Below, piece after piece: positions 1-10,477 of a stretch of DNA of 64,000 bases (its first letter is position 1; each line of letters starts with the position of its first letter). The position numbers and the translations under genes are program-made. The DNA is from Coemansia sp. RSA 487. Lineage: Eukaryota > Kickxellomycota > Kickxellomycetes > Kickxellales > Kickxellaceae. Location: the NCBI GenBank assembly GCA_027577595.1, contig JANBRJ010000010.1:186001-250000 (forward strand). Reading direction: 5' to 3'. Under the pieces are notes generated by a model. The model was given only the letters and a program-made list of their open reading frames with translations, had not been told where the DNA came from and made no database searches.

Positions 1-1998
1 CAGCGAAAAGACAGAGCGTGAGCATCCCTTCTGTCGAATACTTACCGGAATTGACGATGTTCATATTTGGCTTAGGAAGCTGCAGTGAAACTGCTTGGCT
101 GTTACTGAGAGCAAGGTCGTGGTCAAGCCCGCCAAGCCTTGTCTCCCTGTATTCGCGAATCAGGCTTTCCATTAAGCGAATGGCTTGATGACGATGGTTG
201 GTAAACTGTTGTTCGATAAGATCGGTTGTGCCTGTAGCTACCCAATGTGCTCTGGCTGCGGGTTTAATGGCATCAGGTACATTTCGAAGCTCCCCATACT
301 CAGACGACACTAGTTGGCTGCAGAGGCATTCGATAAAAGCGCATACTGACCATGGATTGTACTTGCCACGGAACCGCCCAAAATAATACCCATTGTACCA
401 ATCCTTTATCACAGCCATAACTTCATCCCTGTGTTCGGCTATCTGCGGAAAGCGAGTGGCGCTCGTTTCCAGCAACCCTTCAACCTCCTTCGTGTTAAAC
501 CAGAAAGAGTCTGTCAATGCGTCCAAGCCCCTGCCAGAGTGCTTGTAGGTGGCGCTGACGATACTGCCATTCCCTGTTACATGCTTGAACGGCACCATCG
601 GAAAATCCACAATATTGTTCGCACCAGATCCGAGCTCTGTCAACGGCACCTCAAACACGCCAACCAAGAGGCCTTTACGAAGGTAGCGGTTGTCCTATAG
701 CACCAGAAAAATGGCAAAAGTAGCAAAAGCATGTATGTGACAAGCGGTTTACACAAATAAGAGGTTTGGAAGAGTTGGTTGCAACTTACCTTGAACATTG
801 CCTGAATCAAACCCTTGAGTGAGTTTTGCGCCTCTTCCTTCTCCTCATCGCTCCACGATTTCAAATGAGCATGGATAAAAGGGACGTCATATTCGTCGAT
901 GAGTAGAATGTATTTACCAATACATTCGCCCACAAATTCCGATAGACCTATAAAAAGTTGCATTGGCATGTCTGCATACTCGCTGGCAAAATTTTTGGTG
1001 GCATATCTAGCATCCTTGTAAACGGCGAGGGTTTTCTGAAGCGTTTGTAGGTATATGTTGGTGTTTTCAACTTCAACACCTTCGATAAGAGGGTATTGTT
1101 TCAGCCAGTTATTGGCAGCAGTTGCAATCGCATCACAGAGTCTAACATAAAATCTCCCAACCGGCGTCCCCTTACACAAACTAAACGAGATGTGTATCAC
1201 TGGGTGCTTCATGAAATGTTCGTCGAAAAACACACGGTGCTTCTCCTTGAGCAATGAATCCTCGAATAACAGTGTGCGCTTTAGCTGACACTTTGTAGCA
1301 ACATCCATCTGTCGTATCTGCTCTGCTGATTGGCCAAGCTCTTCAATCGCGCTGTCTGGAACATCTAGATGTGACTCTTCTGGTGCCATGCTACAGAAGA
1401 GAAGCAGCTGAATTAGGTTATATGTTTTTCCGGAACGACGTGGCAAACATATGCGACCAGATTCGCTAACCTGGTCCCAAAAGCCAATGCAGAAAAGCGA
1501 CTTGTCAACTCTACATAGATTAGCATTGCCGGCAGCAGCAAATTTGGCATTGACACCTACATAGGATCCAGAAACTCTGACCGGCGAACTGCTTAGTTTA
1601 AACAAACGCAATGCCTCTTCAGGAGCCCGTGGTTCTGGCGTATGTGGTTCCGGCGTTCGCATTTCGGGTGGTGGCGGACTGATGCTTAACGCTTCAGAAG
1701 ATTGCGGTTCTGGAATGTGCTGTTCTGGTGTACGCACTTCAGGTGGCGGACTGCTGCTTAGCGCTTCAGGTGGGTCAATGCTAGTTGGTGGCTGGTGGCG
1801 TGTCTCGTTTGCTCTGCTGGTGTTTCGCTTTCGGCGCATAAGCTCATCTGTAATAAGCCCAATCTCGTCTTCTTTGTCAGGCACGTTCTTCCTAGCGGTT
1901 CAGAACTTTTGAAAACAAAAGCATGTTTAGTACGCATTGTTGGACATTGTCGACTGCCAAAATGAGCTCCGTGGAAATAAATGTTTGTACCTTTTCAT
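1..1998 (-). CDS. AAA-ATPase-like / PD-(D/E)XK nuclease-family protein (DUF1703 type), 3' end beyond window
   Basis: The family pairs an AAA-ATPase-like domain with a C-terminal PD-(D/E)XK-type nuclease domain and is often multi-copy in fungi; its cellular role is unknown. Seen: the ATPase entry motif ICLPRRSGKT (about 155 residues in), an HPVIHISF block, LLIDEYDVPF, and after an intron the WYNGYYFG and NPWSV blocks typical of the family. The proposed model has a tiny first exon 1998..1991 (ATGAAAAG), exon 2 at 1891..790 and exon 3 at 694..46, with a GTAAGT donor at 45 leading out of the window. Phases agree at each junction. Intron 1 has a TACTAAAC branch point about 33 nt before its CTAG acceptor; without it the first in-frame ATG is at 1839. 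The N-terminus carries an imperfect Pro/Glu repeat beginning EALS/EALR. The family call is solid; the first exon is inference. Confidence 0.72.
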
Positions 1999-2381
1999 TG
2001 ATTTAAACGATGAAATTCGCGTAAGGGGCTATATGTAAAAAATGCAGGAGAAATGCGTGTTCAATAAAAGAGGAAATTATAAACAGAATGAATAAAGAAA
2101 GAGAAGCAAAATAGCGAATAGTTTTTGTGATGAGAAGGGTGCGTTTTTTGTTTTTTGGCGTGCGAAAAAATGGTGAGTGACATCACAAGAATTTTATTCA
2201 GCAGAACTGTAGTTCCTTTCTATGACATTCACAGCTTTTATGGTTGTTCAAACGTTAAACAATCTGAACAACTAGAAAGCATATACTGTATGCTTCCCGG
2301 CAATATGATTAACTCTTCACAAGTCAATCATATTGCGGCTCAGTCCAGCTCGACTCGAGCGTCGAGTTGATACCCTTTATA
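1999..2381. other. Gene-free AT-rich gap with hairpins
   Basis: No coding potential was recognised between the AAA-ATPase-like gene and the decayed transposon. It contains a perfect 11-bp inverted repeat (GCAATATGATT at 2300-2310 against AATCATATTGC at 2326-2336) and a shorter CTCGAC/GTCGAG stem near 2349-2366. These might belong to the transposon end, but no matching terminal repeat was found on the far side. Confidence 0.5.
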
Positions 2382-3330
2382 TCAATGTTCCAGAGTTTGT
2401 AAAGAATTGTCTCCTTGCAGTTGTGTGTCCAAGTATCTTAATTGCTTGGGAAATTTGTGCTTCAAAATTCCCTACGCATTTTCAATCGGGTTGAGATCGG
2501 GAGAATCTGCTGGCTATATTTGTTTTTCAATATGTTGTAACTGGCGATATTTATAGGAAGCTTTTGATGTGTGTATATGAGCATTGTCTTCTACGAGCGT
2601 TGTGGGGTTGTTGCCTTCCATTGAACTTTCCAGTTGAGGCATATATGCTTCTTCCCTTGATATCTCACTAGTCACTGACTTTTCTCCGAAAATAACAAAG
2701 TCAATGTGCCCGTTGTAAAAATATATCACCTCACACGTCAAGAGAACGACCACCCGGTTTGAAAGTACTAACCGTATTACGCCTATCAAACTCACTGTTT
2801 TTAGATAGCTTTACAAGCGCTCTTGGCTGACCAAGGCTAAGCTGGAATGTGCTTTCGTCAGCGAACATAAGCCCCTTCCACTCTTGATGCCCCAATTGAC
2901 ATGGCCTTTTACAAGCTTCAGTCGCACCTTTGCCTGTTTCTTGGTAATAAATGGCTTCTTCCTCACTACCCTAGAAATAATGCCTTGACCTTTTAAAATA
3001 TTTCTGACGTACCGGCCACAAATATGGATATCTAAATACATCACGATCCCACTATTTATTATTCTCGGATCCTTATCACTGTATTCGCAGTGTGCCGTTA
3101 TGTACATTTACCAATTCTAGATTTCCTGCCACTCTTTGAGCTAATCGTTTACACCAATGGAAGATGGATGATATACTGAGTTTATTAAATATCCACATGG
3201 ATGCAGTAAAATTTTTGGGAAAACTTCGAGACGACTGTTGTGATCTGGAACGATGCTCCTGTGATTCATGATCTAAATGAACCCGATACACGAGGACATA
3301 AAATCCATACCTGCCAAACAACCAAACCGT
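2382..3330 (-). mobile_element. Decayed Tc1/mariner (DD34E, Tc1-like) DNA transposon, transposase remnant
   Basis: Transposase blocks occur in order on the minus strand. They are a helix-turn-helix-like segment (about 3110-3280), the KKPFITKKQAKVRLK linker (about 2905-2950), a catalytic block reading WKGLMFADESTF (about 2840-2880), YMPQLE...LVEDNAHIHTSKA (about 2560-2645) and ADSPDLNPIEN (about 2477-2510). There are 34 residues between the second Asp and the Glu, so this is the DD34E class. The blocks lie in different frames. In the C-terminal frame two UAG codons sit where Trp is expected, just before the PADSPDLN block and after PIEN. The element cannot encode a transposase. No clear terminal inverted repeats or TA duplication were identified. 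Confidence 0.8.
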
Positions 3331-3724
3331 TTTCCCTTAGTTTTATTATTTTTGTCAAATCAATACATCACATACTTCTTAAAGCCTTTATGATGGGGCT
3401 TAAGCGGTAGAACTAGATCAAATAAATGTTCACAGGAAAACAGTCATAAGAGGATGGTTCTAGCAATTATTTTTGCAGAGTTCCAGGGTCAGTCAACCAA
3501 AGTTGTATCAGATGAATTATACTCTTAAGAAAACTGTTCGCCATCTTATTGTGTGGATGTTTATACTATTCTTATTCCCTGGTCCGAAATCTGTCAACAG
3601 TTAAACACAGTACAGAAGAATTGTTGTATTTATACAAACCTCAAGTTTCAGAAAAGTAGGTGTAGAAATAAAATGGACATGTCCAAAAAAAGACAGAGCT
3701 GGTTATTTGTGTTGAGTTGGTATG
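3331..3724. other. Gap between the transposon remnant and NUR1
   Basis: AT-rich sequence without a supported gene. It includes the 3' flank of the minus-strand NUR1 gene. Open frames here are short and resemble nothing recognised. Confidence 0.5.
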
Positions 3725-4993
3725 TTACATGGATCCCTTGGCCCTGTCCATCAGATCGCTGTGGTATTTTCTACGGAACGACCGGTCGCGCACTTTTAAT
3801 GTGCCGACAGGATCACGAGGCAAGCGACTTAACGGGTCGTTCTCGTAGTTATCCGAGCGACCAAATTCCATACGCCCCGGATTATGCCGCGTGCTATGGT
3901 ATCTGTTAGCTCCAACGTCCCTTCTTCCATTCATGAGGCTCACAGGCACCGCGGGCCCTCTTGGGTCGTATGGGTCTGGAGGCAGCGAGTCGCGAGTGTA
4001 TGTGTCTCTAGCGGAGACGCTGGCAGTGTGTCTGCGAGGCGGGCTGGCCTGCCGTTTGTTAAACCTATTGTCAATCGCGCTTCCATAGCGACCGATGCCA
4101 AACATGATGCTTGCTTTCCTTGCCAGCGCCCAGTCTTCCATAGTACTGGTGCCTACATCCTTTTTGGATGCAAAGACCCTTGGGTGGACGAACTTTTCGT
4201 TGTACTCGTTGTACACCTCGCCAAATAAAATTTGCTTGTCCTTGACGAGTACCGAGAACTGGCGCACGATAAACGAGGATTGCGCACCAGCTGCAGCGGA
4301 AAGCGGCAAGATGTAGTACCAGTTGGAGCCATCCATGAACGACATTACCAGAATTTGCATAGGTGAGTACCAGCAAAACAGGTTGCGCGAGAAGATCGGC
4401 GGCTCCCACAGCGAGAGCTCCCATATTTCGCCCTGGATCTGGTCATCCAGCTGCGTGATCCACTTCCAGAGCATCCAAAAGGGGCGACCCCACAAGGAAT
4501 CGGCCCACTGTGGTCTGCGCGTACCCATGGCTACGCGCCGGCAATTGGGTGTCGATGCAATGGTGCTTTCGTCCTTTGGTCGTAGCTGGTACGTCCGGCG
4601 CGACGAAAACAGAACCCATGCGTTGCCAACGCTGGCGATGATTAAAATGGTGTGGAGAAACAGGAGGAAGCTGGACCACAGACTTCCCTTACTGGTACCA
4701 TACGTCGAGTCGCCCCATGTGCCGCTCTCTCGGCTGCTTCCCTTGGTTGCGCGGTATCCGCGATCGGTGTCGACTATGGCGTCAAGATCGTTTCCGTGCG
4801 AACTCAGCTGTCGGGCAGCGGTGACCAGGATGAACAGTACGTTGAGTCCAAGCGCACAAGGCCAGCTTGTGGCTTCGGACACTTTGTTCCAGTCCACCAG
4901 CTCGTAGTCTTCGGAGAGGCTTAGGAACCAATCTCGGGGCGTCTCACGTATGTAGTTCCACAACGACGCGCGCTGCTTTCTAAGAATTGCCAT
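3725..4993 (-). CDS. NUR1: Nuclear rim protein 1 (Nur1/DUF2418 family)
   Basis: The 422-residue product begins MAILRKQRASLW. Fungal Nur1 proteins sit in the inner nuclear membrane and tether silent chromatin and rDNA, with Heh1/Src1 partners in yeast. Seen: an N-terminal amphipathic/DWN block, a hydrophobic segment at about 48-62, a second at about 107-130, a third around 215-240, then the conserved FVHPRVFASKKDV block before a long basic, Arg/Ser/Pro-rich tail. That order (membrane segments, conserved FVHPRVF block, disordered tail) is the family signature. The frame is open for 135 nt upstream of 4993, but that stretch is low-complexity Phe-rich sequence without a good start, so 4993 is preferred. 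It is divergently arranged with the PhoD-like gene. No intron is needed. Confidence 0.8.
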   Translation of the reverse strand: MAILRKQRASLWNYIRETPRDWFLSLSEDYELVDWNKVSEATSWPCALGLNVLFILVTAARQLSSHGNDLDAIVDTDRGYRATKGSSRESGTWGDSTYGTSKGSLWSSFLLFLHTILIIASVGNAWVLFSSRRTYQLRPKDESTIASTPNCRRVAMGTRRPQWADSLWGRPFWMLWKWITQLDDQIQGEIWELSLWEPPIFSRNLFCWYSPMQILVMSFMDGSNWYYILPLSAAAGAQSSFIVRQFSVLVKDKQILFGEVYNEYNEKFVHPRVFASKKDVGTSTMEDWALARKASIMFGIGRYGSAIDNRFNKRQASPPRRHTASVSARDTYTRDSLPPDPYDPRGPAVPVSLMNGRRDVGANRYHSTRHNPGRMEFGRSDNYENDPLSRLPRDPVGTLKVRDRSFRRKYHSDLMDRAKGSM

Positions 4994-5617
4994 GGCCTTC
5001 GAAATACAAAAGAAAAATATGTGTAGTACGAATAAAGGTGATTTAATAGTGTTGATACAAATTTGAAAATTAAAAAAGGAAAAGAAAAACGAAAAACGAA
5101 AAGAAAAGGGGTTGCCCCTTGTAGGCAAAATTTTGCGGATTTTGTAAAAAACACATTTTTGTTTGTTTACGTTAAATCTTTATTTTTCCAGGGGTGGAAA
5201 GCAGGTTTGGACTTGTTCTGCGCTATGCAAAACGAAAGTACCTTTCTTCGGGAGTGGGGCCATTCAATATCACCTGGCTCGGAGGCGAGTCTCCTTTTCG
5301 AAAAATATATTTTTTCAATCTGCGATCTGAAAGAGCTGTTTATGACATCATCCTAGACCCGTTCCTGAAAGAGGAAGCCTCGCCTTGGGGACATGCGGGA
5401 TTGAAATATTTGGTGTGGAGAAAAAGCTGGACTCAGCACAGCTTCATCACAGTGACGACAGCGCCCATGAACTGAATGTGCAAGGATAAAAAACTTTTTT
5501 CTTTCTCCACACTCGAACGAATTTCATACTATTTTTACTCTTGGTTTTAGTTGTAGTAGAGTATATTTTGATACTTTTGATAACTTTTTGAGAAACAGGA
5601 CAGGACAATATAAAAAG
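4994..5617. promoter_or_regulatory. Divergent intergenic region NUR1 / PhoD-like phosphatase
   Basis: A 624-bp region between divergently transcribed genes, so it must hold both promoters. A purine-rich GAAAA/AAAAG tract lies at about 5063-5112, followed by a pyrimidine-rich stretch ending TTTTTCCAG near 5190. A 93-codon frame at 5194-5475 has no ATG start and no family resemblance, so it is not called a gene. Confidence 0.45.
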
Positions 5618-7432
5618 ATGCGAGCCATGCACGTTGCCTCGATCCTGCACGTCGTGCTTGCGTCGTTTGTGCTGTGGGTAGTTCCTTTACAATACGCGTT
5701 TTTCGCCGATCTGGTGGCATTCCCCGTGGCGCTGTTTGTTCTGGTGCGCGACATTATCACCTCGTGGTACGCGTCGGCGATTGCTCGTGACCTGAGAAGA
5801 GAGTTGGTTCCGGAGAATACGGCGAACGAGGACCGGGAGGCATCAAGTTCTGCGGTGGCAGCCGAATCTAGCGGTGTGCGCAAGCGAAAGACTGCTGGTG
5901 CGCGCAGAGGAAGCGATGGACCTGATCCGACCGTTAGCGCTGCCGTTAATGCGTCGTCGGCAGCGAACGCTCGGATCAGCGACATTAGCGGCGTGTCCAA
6001 GAGCAAGCTCATCCTCCTTGTGGTGCAGATCGTTCTGTTCGCAATGGTGCTGGACTTTGTGTATCGGCCGCTTGTGTTCCCAGGCGACGACCTGCTTATC
6101 TTCCGCCCCGGGTTTGTGGCCCACGACTCGGCCAGGCTGCACATCCGGTACGCGGACGAAGGCAAGCTCGAGCTGCGCTACCGGCCACTGGTCACACGCA
6201 CTGGCGGCTCTGCGGGCTGGAATACAGCAAAGGCGGCCAATGTCCCGTGGGAGAGTGCCGGGCTCTTTGACCCACCAACAAACCTTACCGACTACACAAA
6301 GACCGTGGATCTGGCGAAGCTGCAGCCGGCCACGAAGTACGTAGTGGAGCTACACAACCTGGCACCCACGCTGCATGCAAAGAGCGTGCTCCTGGGCTCT
6401 GTGGAGTTCACAACATCCCCGGTTCCAGGACAGCCAGCGCGGCTGCGGTTCGGAACAGGGTCGTGCATCAAGCCAAACTTCCCATACCGGCCAGGCACAC
6501 CGGACATCTACGGCTTCTCGAGCATACTCGAGCACAGCGATACACTGCACATGTTCATGTTCCTGGGCGACTTTATCTACGCCGACGTGCCGCTGTACTT
6601 TGGCACCGACACCGAAGACTACCGCCGCCTGTACCGCCAAGTGTACATGGCGCCGTCGACACGCCGCCTGCTGCGCAAGCTGCCGATGCTCCATGTGTAT
6701 GACGACCACGAAATCAAGAACAACTGGCACTCGAAAGACTCGCCTCCAATGGGGAGCGCCATGGCTGCGTATGCCGAGTACAATGGCCAGCCCAATCCGC
6801 CGCCACCAACGCCAGATGTCGCGTACTACAACTTCACGTACGGGGACATTGCGTTCTACGCATGGGATACGCGTCGGTACCGCACGCTCTGGGAAGAAAA
6901 GGGGACCGAGGGCAACGAGGGGAAGAGCATGCTGGGCGCCAAGCAGAAGGAGCATTTCACTCAGTGGCTCCGCGATGTCAACCACACTGCAGCCGTCAAG
7001 TTTGTGGTCTCGTCGGTCCCCGTGACCACGGCATGGTCTAACCACGATTCCAGCCAAGACACATGGCGTGGGTATCCGACCGAGCGCGCCGAGATCCTGC
7101 ACCTGACCAAGCATGTTCCCAACCTGTTCTTCCTCTCGGGCGACCGCCACGAGATGGCCGCCGTGCAGCTGCCATCGGGAAACATCGAGTTCTCGACATC
7201 GCCTGTCAGCCAGTTCACTTTCCCCTTTATTGGCCAGTTTGTCAGGGACAGCAACGGCGAATCCACGCTGCATTACCGTCGCCCAGGCCATGTCAAGTAC
7301 GGGATCCTCGATGTCGACACGCAGAGCGACCGTAAGATCCCCAAGATCACTTACAGTCTCTTTACCACCGATGTGGACAAGGGGCGTACTCCTGCGTGGG
7401 TCTACGAAGCCAAGGGAGCTTCCTGGCGCTAG
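5618..7432 (+). CDS. PhoD-like metallophosphatase, membrane-anchored
   Basis: A 604-residue PhoD/alkaline phosphatase D-like protein. PhoD enzymes hydrolyse phosphomono- or diesters with a multi-metal centre; some fungal members act in secretory-pathway compartments. The start is the ATG at 5618 (MRAMHVASIL). A hydrophobic segment at about 5-45 and another near 125-145 suggest membrane anchoring. The catalytic half starts near RFGTGSC and shows FLGDFIYAD (about residues 314-322), YDDHE (about 361-365), a YAWDTRR strand and the late SGDRHE motif (about 506-511), which supply metal ligands in the family. It is convergent with SHO1, with about 420 bp between stops. The substrate cannot be inferred. 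Confidence 0.88.
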   Translation: MRAMHVASILHVVLASFVLWVVPLQYAFFADLVAFPVALFVLVRDIITSWYASAIARDLRRELVPENTANEDREASSSAVAAESSGVRKRKTAGARRGSDGPDPTVSAAVNASSAANARISDISGVSKSKLILLVVQIVLFAMVLDFVYRPLVFPGDDLLIFRPGFVAHDSARLHIRYADEGKLELRYRPLVTRTGGSAGWNTAKAANVPWESAGLFDPPTNLTDYTKTVDLAKLQPATKYVVELHNLAPTLHAKSVLLGSVEFTTSPVPGQPARLRFGTGSCIKPNFPYRPGTPDIYGFSSILEHSDTLHMFMFLGDFIYADVPLYFGTDTEDYRRLYRQVYMAPSTRRLLRKLPMLHVYDDHEIKNNWHSKDSPPMGSAMAAYAEYNGQPNPPPPTPDVAYYNFTYGDIAFYAWDTRRYRTLWEEKGTEGNEGKSMLGAKQKEHFTQWLRDVNHTAAVKFVVSSVPVTTAWSNHDSSQDTWRGYPTERAEILHLTKHVPNLFFLSGDRHEMAAVQLPSGNIEFSTSPVSQFTFPFIGQFVRDSNGESTLHYRRPGHVKYGILDVDTQSDRKIPKITYSLFTTDVDKGRTPAWVYEAKGASWR

Positions 7433-7856
7433 CACTGCCTTCACCAGATCCTCCTTTCCAGTTCAGTGTATTGAAAGGTCGGACGTCAGACGTGCGTCGG
7501 GGATGCAGCCAGAGTGGATGATCGGCAAGCGTCTTTCCTCACGTTTAATTGCATTGCTTTGAAGTGGAAGCCCACTTTGTGTGCAGCTATAGCTCAGGAG
7601 CAAGCGTCCATCAAACGAAGCATCATCGTTTTTTTTACTTCAATTAGAACAACGGAGAATGGGATACAGCGGTTTGCATATTGTTGCAAAGAAATATGCG
7701 GAAACAATGAGACAAGTTGATTATTGCGTGTTCATATATGTACGAGGAAAAAAAGCATTTGTTTGTGCTGGATATACCAAGCAAAAAGTGGAAGCGGGAC
7801 TCTGCCTGCGAAAGGGAGGGAGAGAAATAAGAAAAGCAAAATAGAAAAAGGGGGGT
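7433..7856. other. Convergent 3' flanks of PhoD-like gene and SHO1
   Basis: A 424-bp interval between two stop codons on opposite strands. It presumably carries both 3' UTRs. No gene, RNA structure or repeat was recognised. Confidence 0.5.
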
Positions 7857-8654
7857 CTACGAGGCAATCCTTGTAAGGTAATTGCTTGGCGCAATGCCCA
7901 CAGTGCCATCGTCTCTTTTGACCTGCCACCACTTGCCGCTGTCGTCGATAACAAACATGACTTCGTCCTTGGCAAACGAAACCTCGTTCGGGTCGTCCGG
8001 GTTGGAGTCGTACGCGTACAGCGCCCGAGCCTTGTACACGGTAGCCGCCAACTCTGGCTGCTTTGACGACATAATGGAGTGCGACAGATCCGATGTGTAG
8101 TAATCGGTGATCGTGCTGTTGTTGGCCACAGCCGTGGTTCCTCCTGGTGCTCCGGGCGCACCGGCCATAGTGCTACGGTAGTTGATGTTCTTCATCGACA
8201 TATCACCTAGCTGCATGCCGTGGGCGGCAGCGGAGCTCTTGCCCTCGCCATCCATTCCGCACAGCGATGCTAGGTACGTGCCGGGTCCGCTGCCGAGCAC
8301 AAGCACCCAGAAGAACAGCATGATCTCAACAAAGATAAGTCCCGCGGACATCGCTTGCAACGGCCCGCTCCGGGCGTTGATGTAGTACCCGATGTGCCCA
8401 ATGTTGGATGACAAGCCGACGCCAATCATCGTGAGGAGCGCTAGCCGGTATTGGTTCAGCGAGCCCGTTACAATAGCAAGCACAAGCGCCAGCGCAAGTA
8501 GCAAAAGGTATGCGACTATAAACCACGTCGTGGCTGCTACGTACACCGATTTGAGAATTCCGCACACCAGACTGACTATCAACCCACCAAACATAAGCAC
8601 CAGCGTGCCTATGAATATAGGGTTGCTGAATAATCGCTTAATCTGAAAGTCCAT
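7857..8654 (-). CDS. SHO1: High-osmolarity sensor Sho1, four TM plus SH3
   Basis: A 265-residue Sho1 family protein. In yeast Sho1 is a plasma-membrane adaptor of the HOG and filamentation MAPK pathways that recruits Pbs2 through its SH3 domain. Seen: four closely spaced hydrophobic segments in the first 120 residues, starting just after MDFQIKRLFSNP, then a Ser/Thr/Gly-rich linker. A C-terminal SH3 domain (about 207-265) carries ALYAYDSNPDDPNEVSF, GKWWQVKR and APSNYL, the ligand-binding aromatic and proline-pocket residues. The linker is short compared with yeast Sho1 (367 aa). The start is fixed by the first ATG in frame. No intron is needed. Confidence 0.93.
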   Translation of the reverse strand: MDFQIKRLFSNPIFIGTLVLMFGGLIVSLVCGILKSVYVAATTWFIVAYLLLLALALVLAIVTGSLNQYRLALLTMIGVGLSSNIGHIGYYINARSGPLQAMSAGLIFVEIMLFFWVLVLGSGPGTYLASLCGMDGEGKSSAAAHGMQLGDMSMKNINYRSTMAGAPGAPGGTTAVANNSTITDYYTSDLSHSIMSSKQPELAATVYKARALYAYDSNPDDPNEVSFAKDEVMFVIDDSGKWWQVKRDDGTVGIAPSNYLTRIAS

Positions 8655-10477
8655 CGCCTGTAAAAACGTAGTTTGTGTGATGTGTACAAGCCCCCGAGAG
8701 TAGCGCTTACTGGCGATTGTGTGAATAGACGGTGTAGAAAATCCTGGTAAAAAGTGACTTTGGAGACAGGAGGGACCGTGTCCTTTTTATGCTATAGACG
8801 TGCTTCCAGAGCAATAATAAGAATAAGAATAATATACGCGAGAAGAGAAGGGAAAAAGAAGGACTAAAATGTTGGAGGCGATGGCGATACGAAGGGGGTT
8901 ATAGACTATTTATCCAGCGCGTGGTAGAATGCGACGGGGCTAAATGCTACACGAAGAAAGGGTATTAGGACCTTTAAAGAATTAGCAGTAGAAGAATGGA
9001 GCCTGCAAATCTCGGTTGTTTGTTAGGTTATGTCTATGCTGTGCGGATAGCAAGCTATGAAGGGGTGCGGGGTATATATATGAGGAGAATGATAAACAGT
9101 CTAGGGGCTATTCGGTGTGAAATAAATGAGAACAATGGAATAATGGATAGGGTAAACAAAACAGAATAATAAGGACAATTGATAGAGTATGTCAGGAGAG
9201 TGGAGAAGGAGTTTGGATATTTAATATCCCAAAGGAGCAAGGTTTTCCTGTTATTTTGTATAGCAAAAGTAAAAAAGAGTATAGCTGTAGCAAAAGAGAA
9301 GAAAGAGAGGAAATATGTTTTTTTTCTCGCAAGTTGGATCTACGGACACAAAAAAAAGAATGCGTTAACTTTGGCAGCGAGGCGAGGGAGTAGTGAGTGT
9401 GAGAGGATGGAAAAGCATGTGGACAGCCTGCCAGACAAGCAGGGAGAAATCGCATTTTTAGAAAGAAAACCAAGATTCCCACTTATCACCCAAAAAGAAA
9501 AAGCACCAAGGAAAAAAGGTCCTGCTCCCCCAGACCGATTGATTTCTTTGTGGTCCCACAAAATTCGTGCTGTGGGGAGAAAGGAGACCAATTTTTTTTT
9601 TTTTGCAAAAGTCTGACCCGGTTTTCTCCAATGCCATCGCATAAAGACAGCAAAAGTTCCTCTTTCTGGTAGGAGAAACTGCGATATCTGGTTGAAACGA
9701 CTAGTCCCTGCTTTTTATGTGTCTGAACGAAGGGGTTTTTTGTATTTATATTCTATTTTCAGAACGCTCAGCCTGTTTATTTCGCGATTGCCTTGTGCTG
9801 CACAAAGACCCAAAGACAGACTTCTGGGTTCAGAGATTATTTTCTTTAGCAGTACTTACACTAACGAGGAAATACAGGTTCGTAACAGGAATTCTCTGCG
9901 CTCAACGCAGAAAGCCTTGGTCGTTATAGAAAAAAGATGCAAACAAGAACTGACAAGTGGGGAGAGAAAGTAAAGAGCGCAAAGCTTGAAAGCTTTTCTT
10001 CTTTTTACATGCACTCTCACTTTGAGTTTCGCGGCTGAGTGTGGGTGGTTTCTATTTCCCACCGCACAAGCTGTCAGAATGTCTCTCTTTCTCTCACAAC
10101 TCCAACGCTCATTTTGGCGTGGGGAAACCCAAACAATAAGACAACCCAAAGGAATTGGGAGCATTTGTTCCTTTCGTTCCTGCATCTCTCTCACTCACAC
10201 ATATCTGAAGCAGCGAATGATCGACAAGGAAAAATGCCACTGCTCTTTCCTCTCGTCCGCAACTGCGATGATATGGGCAGTAATTCTGCCAATCTAATCA
10301 GGCGATCGTTGCCAATCAGATCAGCGCATAATGCCCAAAATAAAACAAGAGAGAAAAAAAGATGCTGAGAGCATCCAAACTGATATTCGCTGCCAAAGCT
10401 TGGAATTCGCTTTTGATTTCCTCCTTTTACACGCTTGCTTGAAAAATCCATTCTTTTTCAACTGTTTAATCATCAAA
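8655..10477. other. 1.8-kb gap holding the SHO1 and eS1 promoters; no gene seen
   Basis: This long interval lies between the divergent SHO1 (minus) and eS1 (plus) genes. It is rich in purine runs (GAAAGAGAGG-type, about 9280-9380) and poly-T/A tracts (T12 near 9593). Overlapping frames up to 145 codons start at non-ATG codons and have low-complexity Lys/Phe composition, so none is called. It could contain a long 5' UTR or a noncoding transcript for eS1. Confidence 0.4.

Noticed and set aside
3553-3909. 118-codon plus-strand frame
   Set aside because: It overlaps the NUR1 3' end and has no family resemblance.
5194-5475. 93-codon plus-strand frame upstream of the PhoD-like gene
   Set aside because: Starts at GTG with no ATG or splice support; likely promoter or 5' UTR sequence.
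9179-9616. 145-codon plus-strand frame
   Set aside because: Starts at TTG, is Lys/Phe-rich low-complexity sequence, overlaps other frames and has no recognisable domain.
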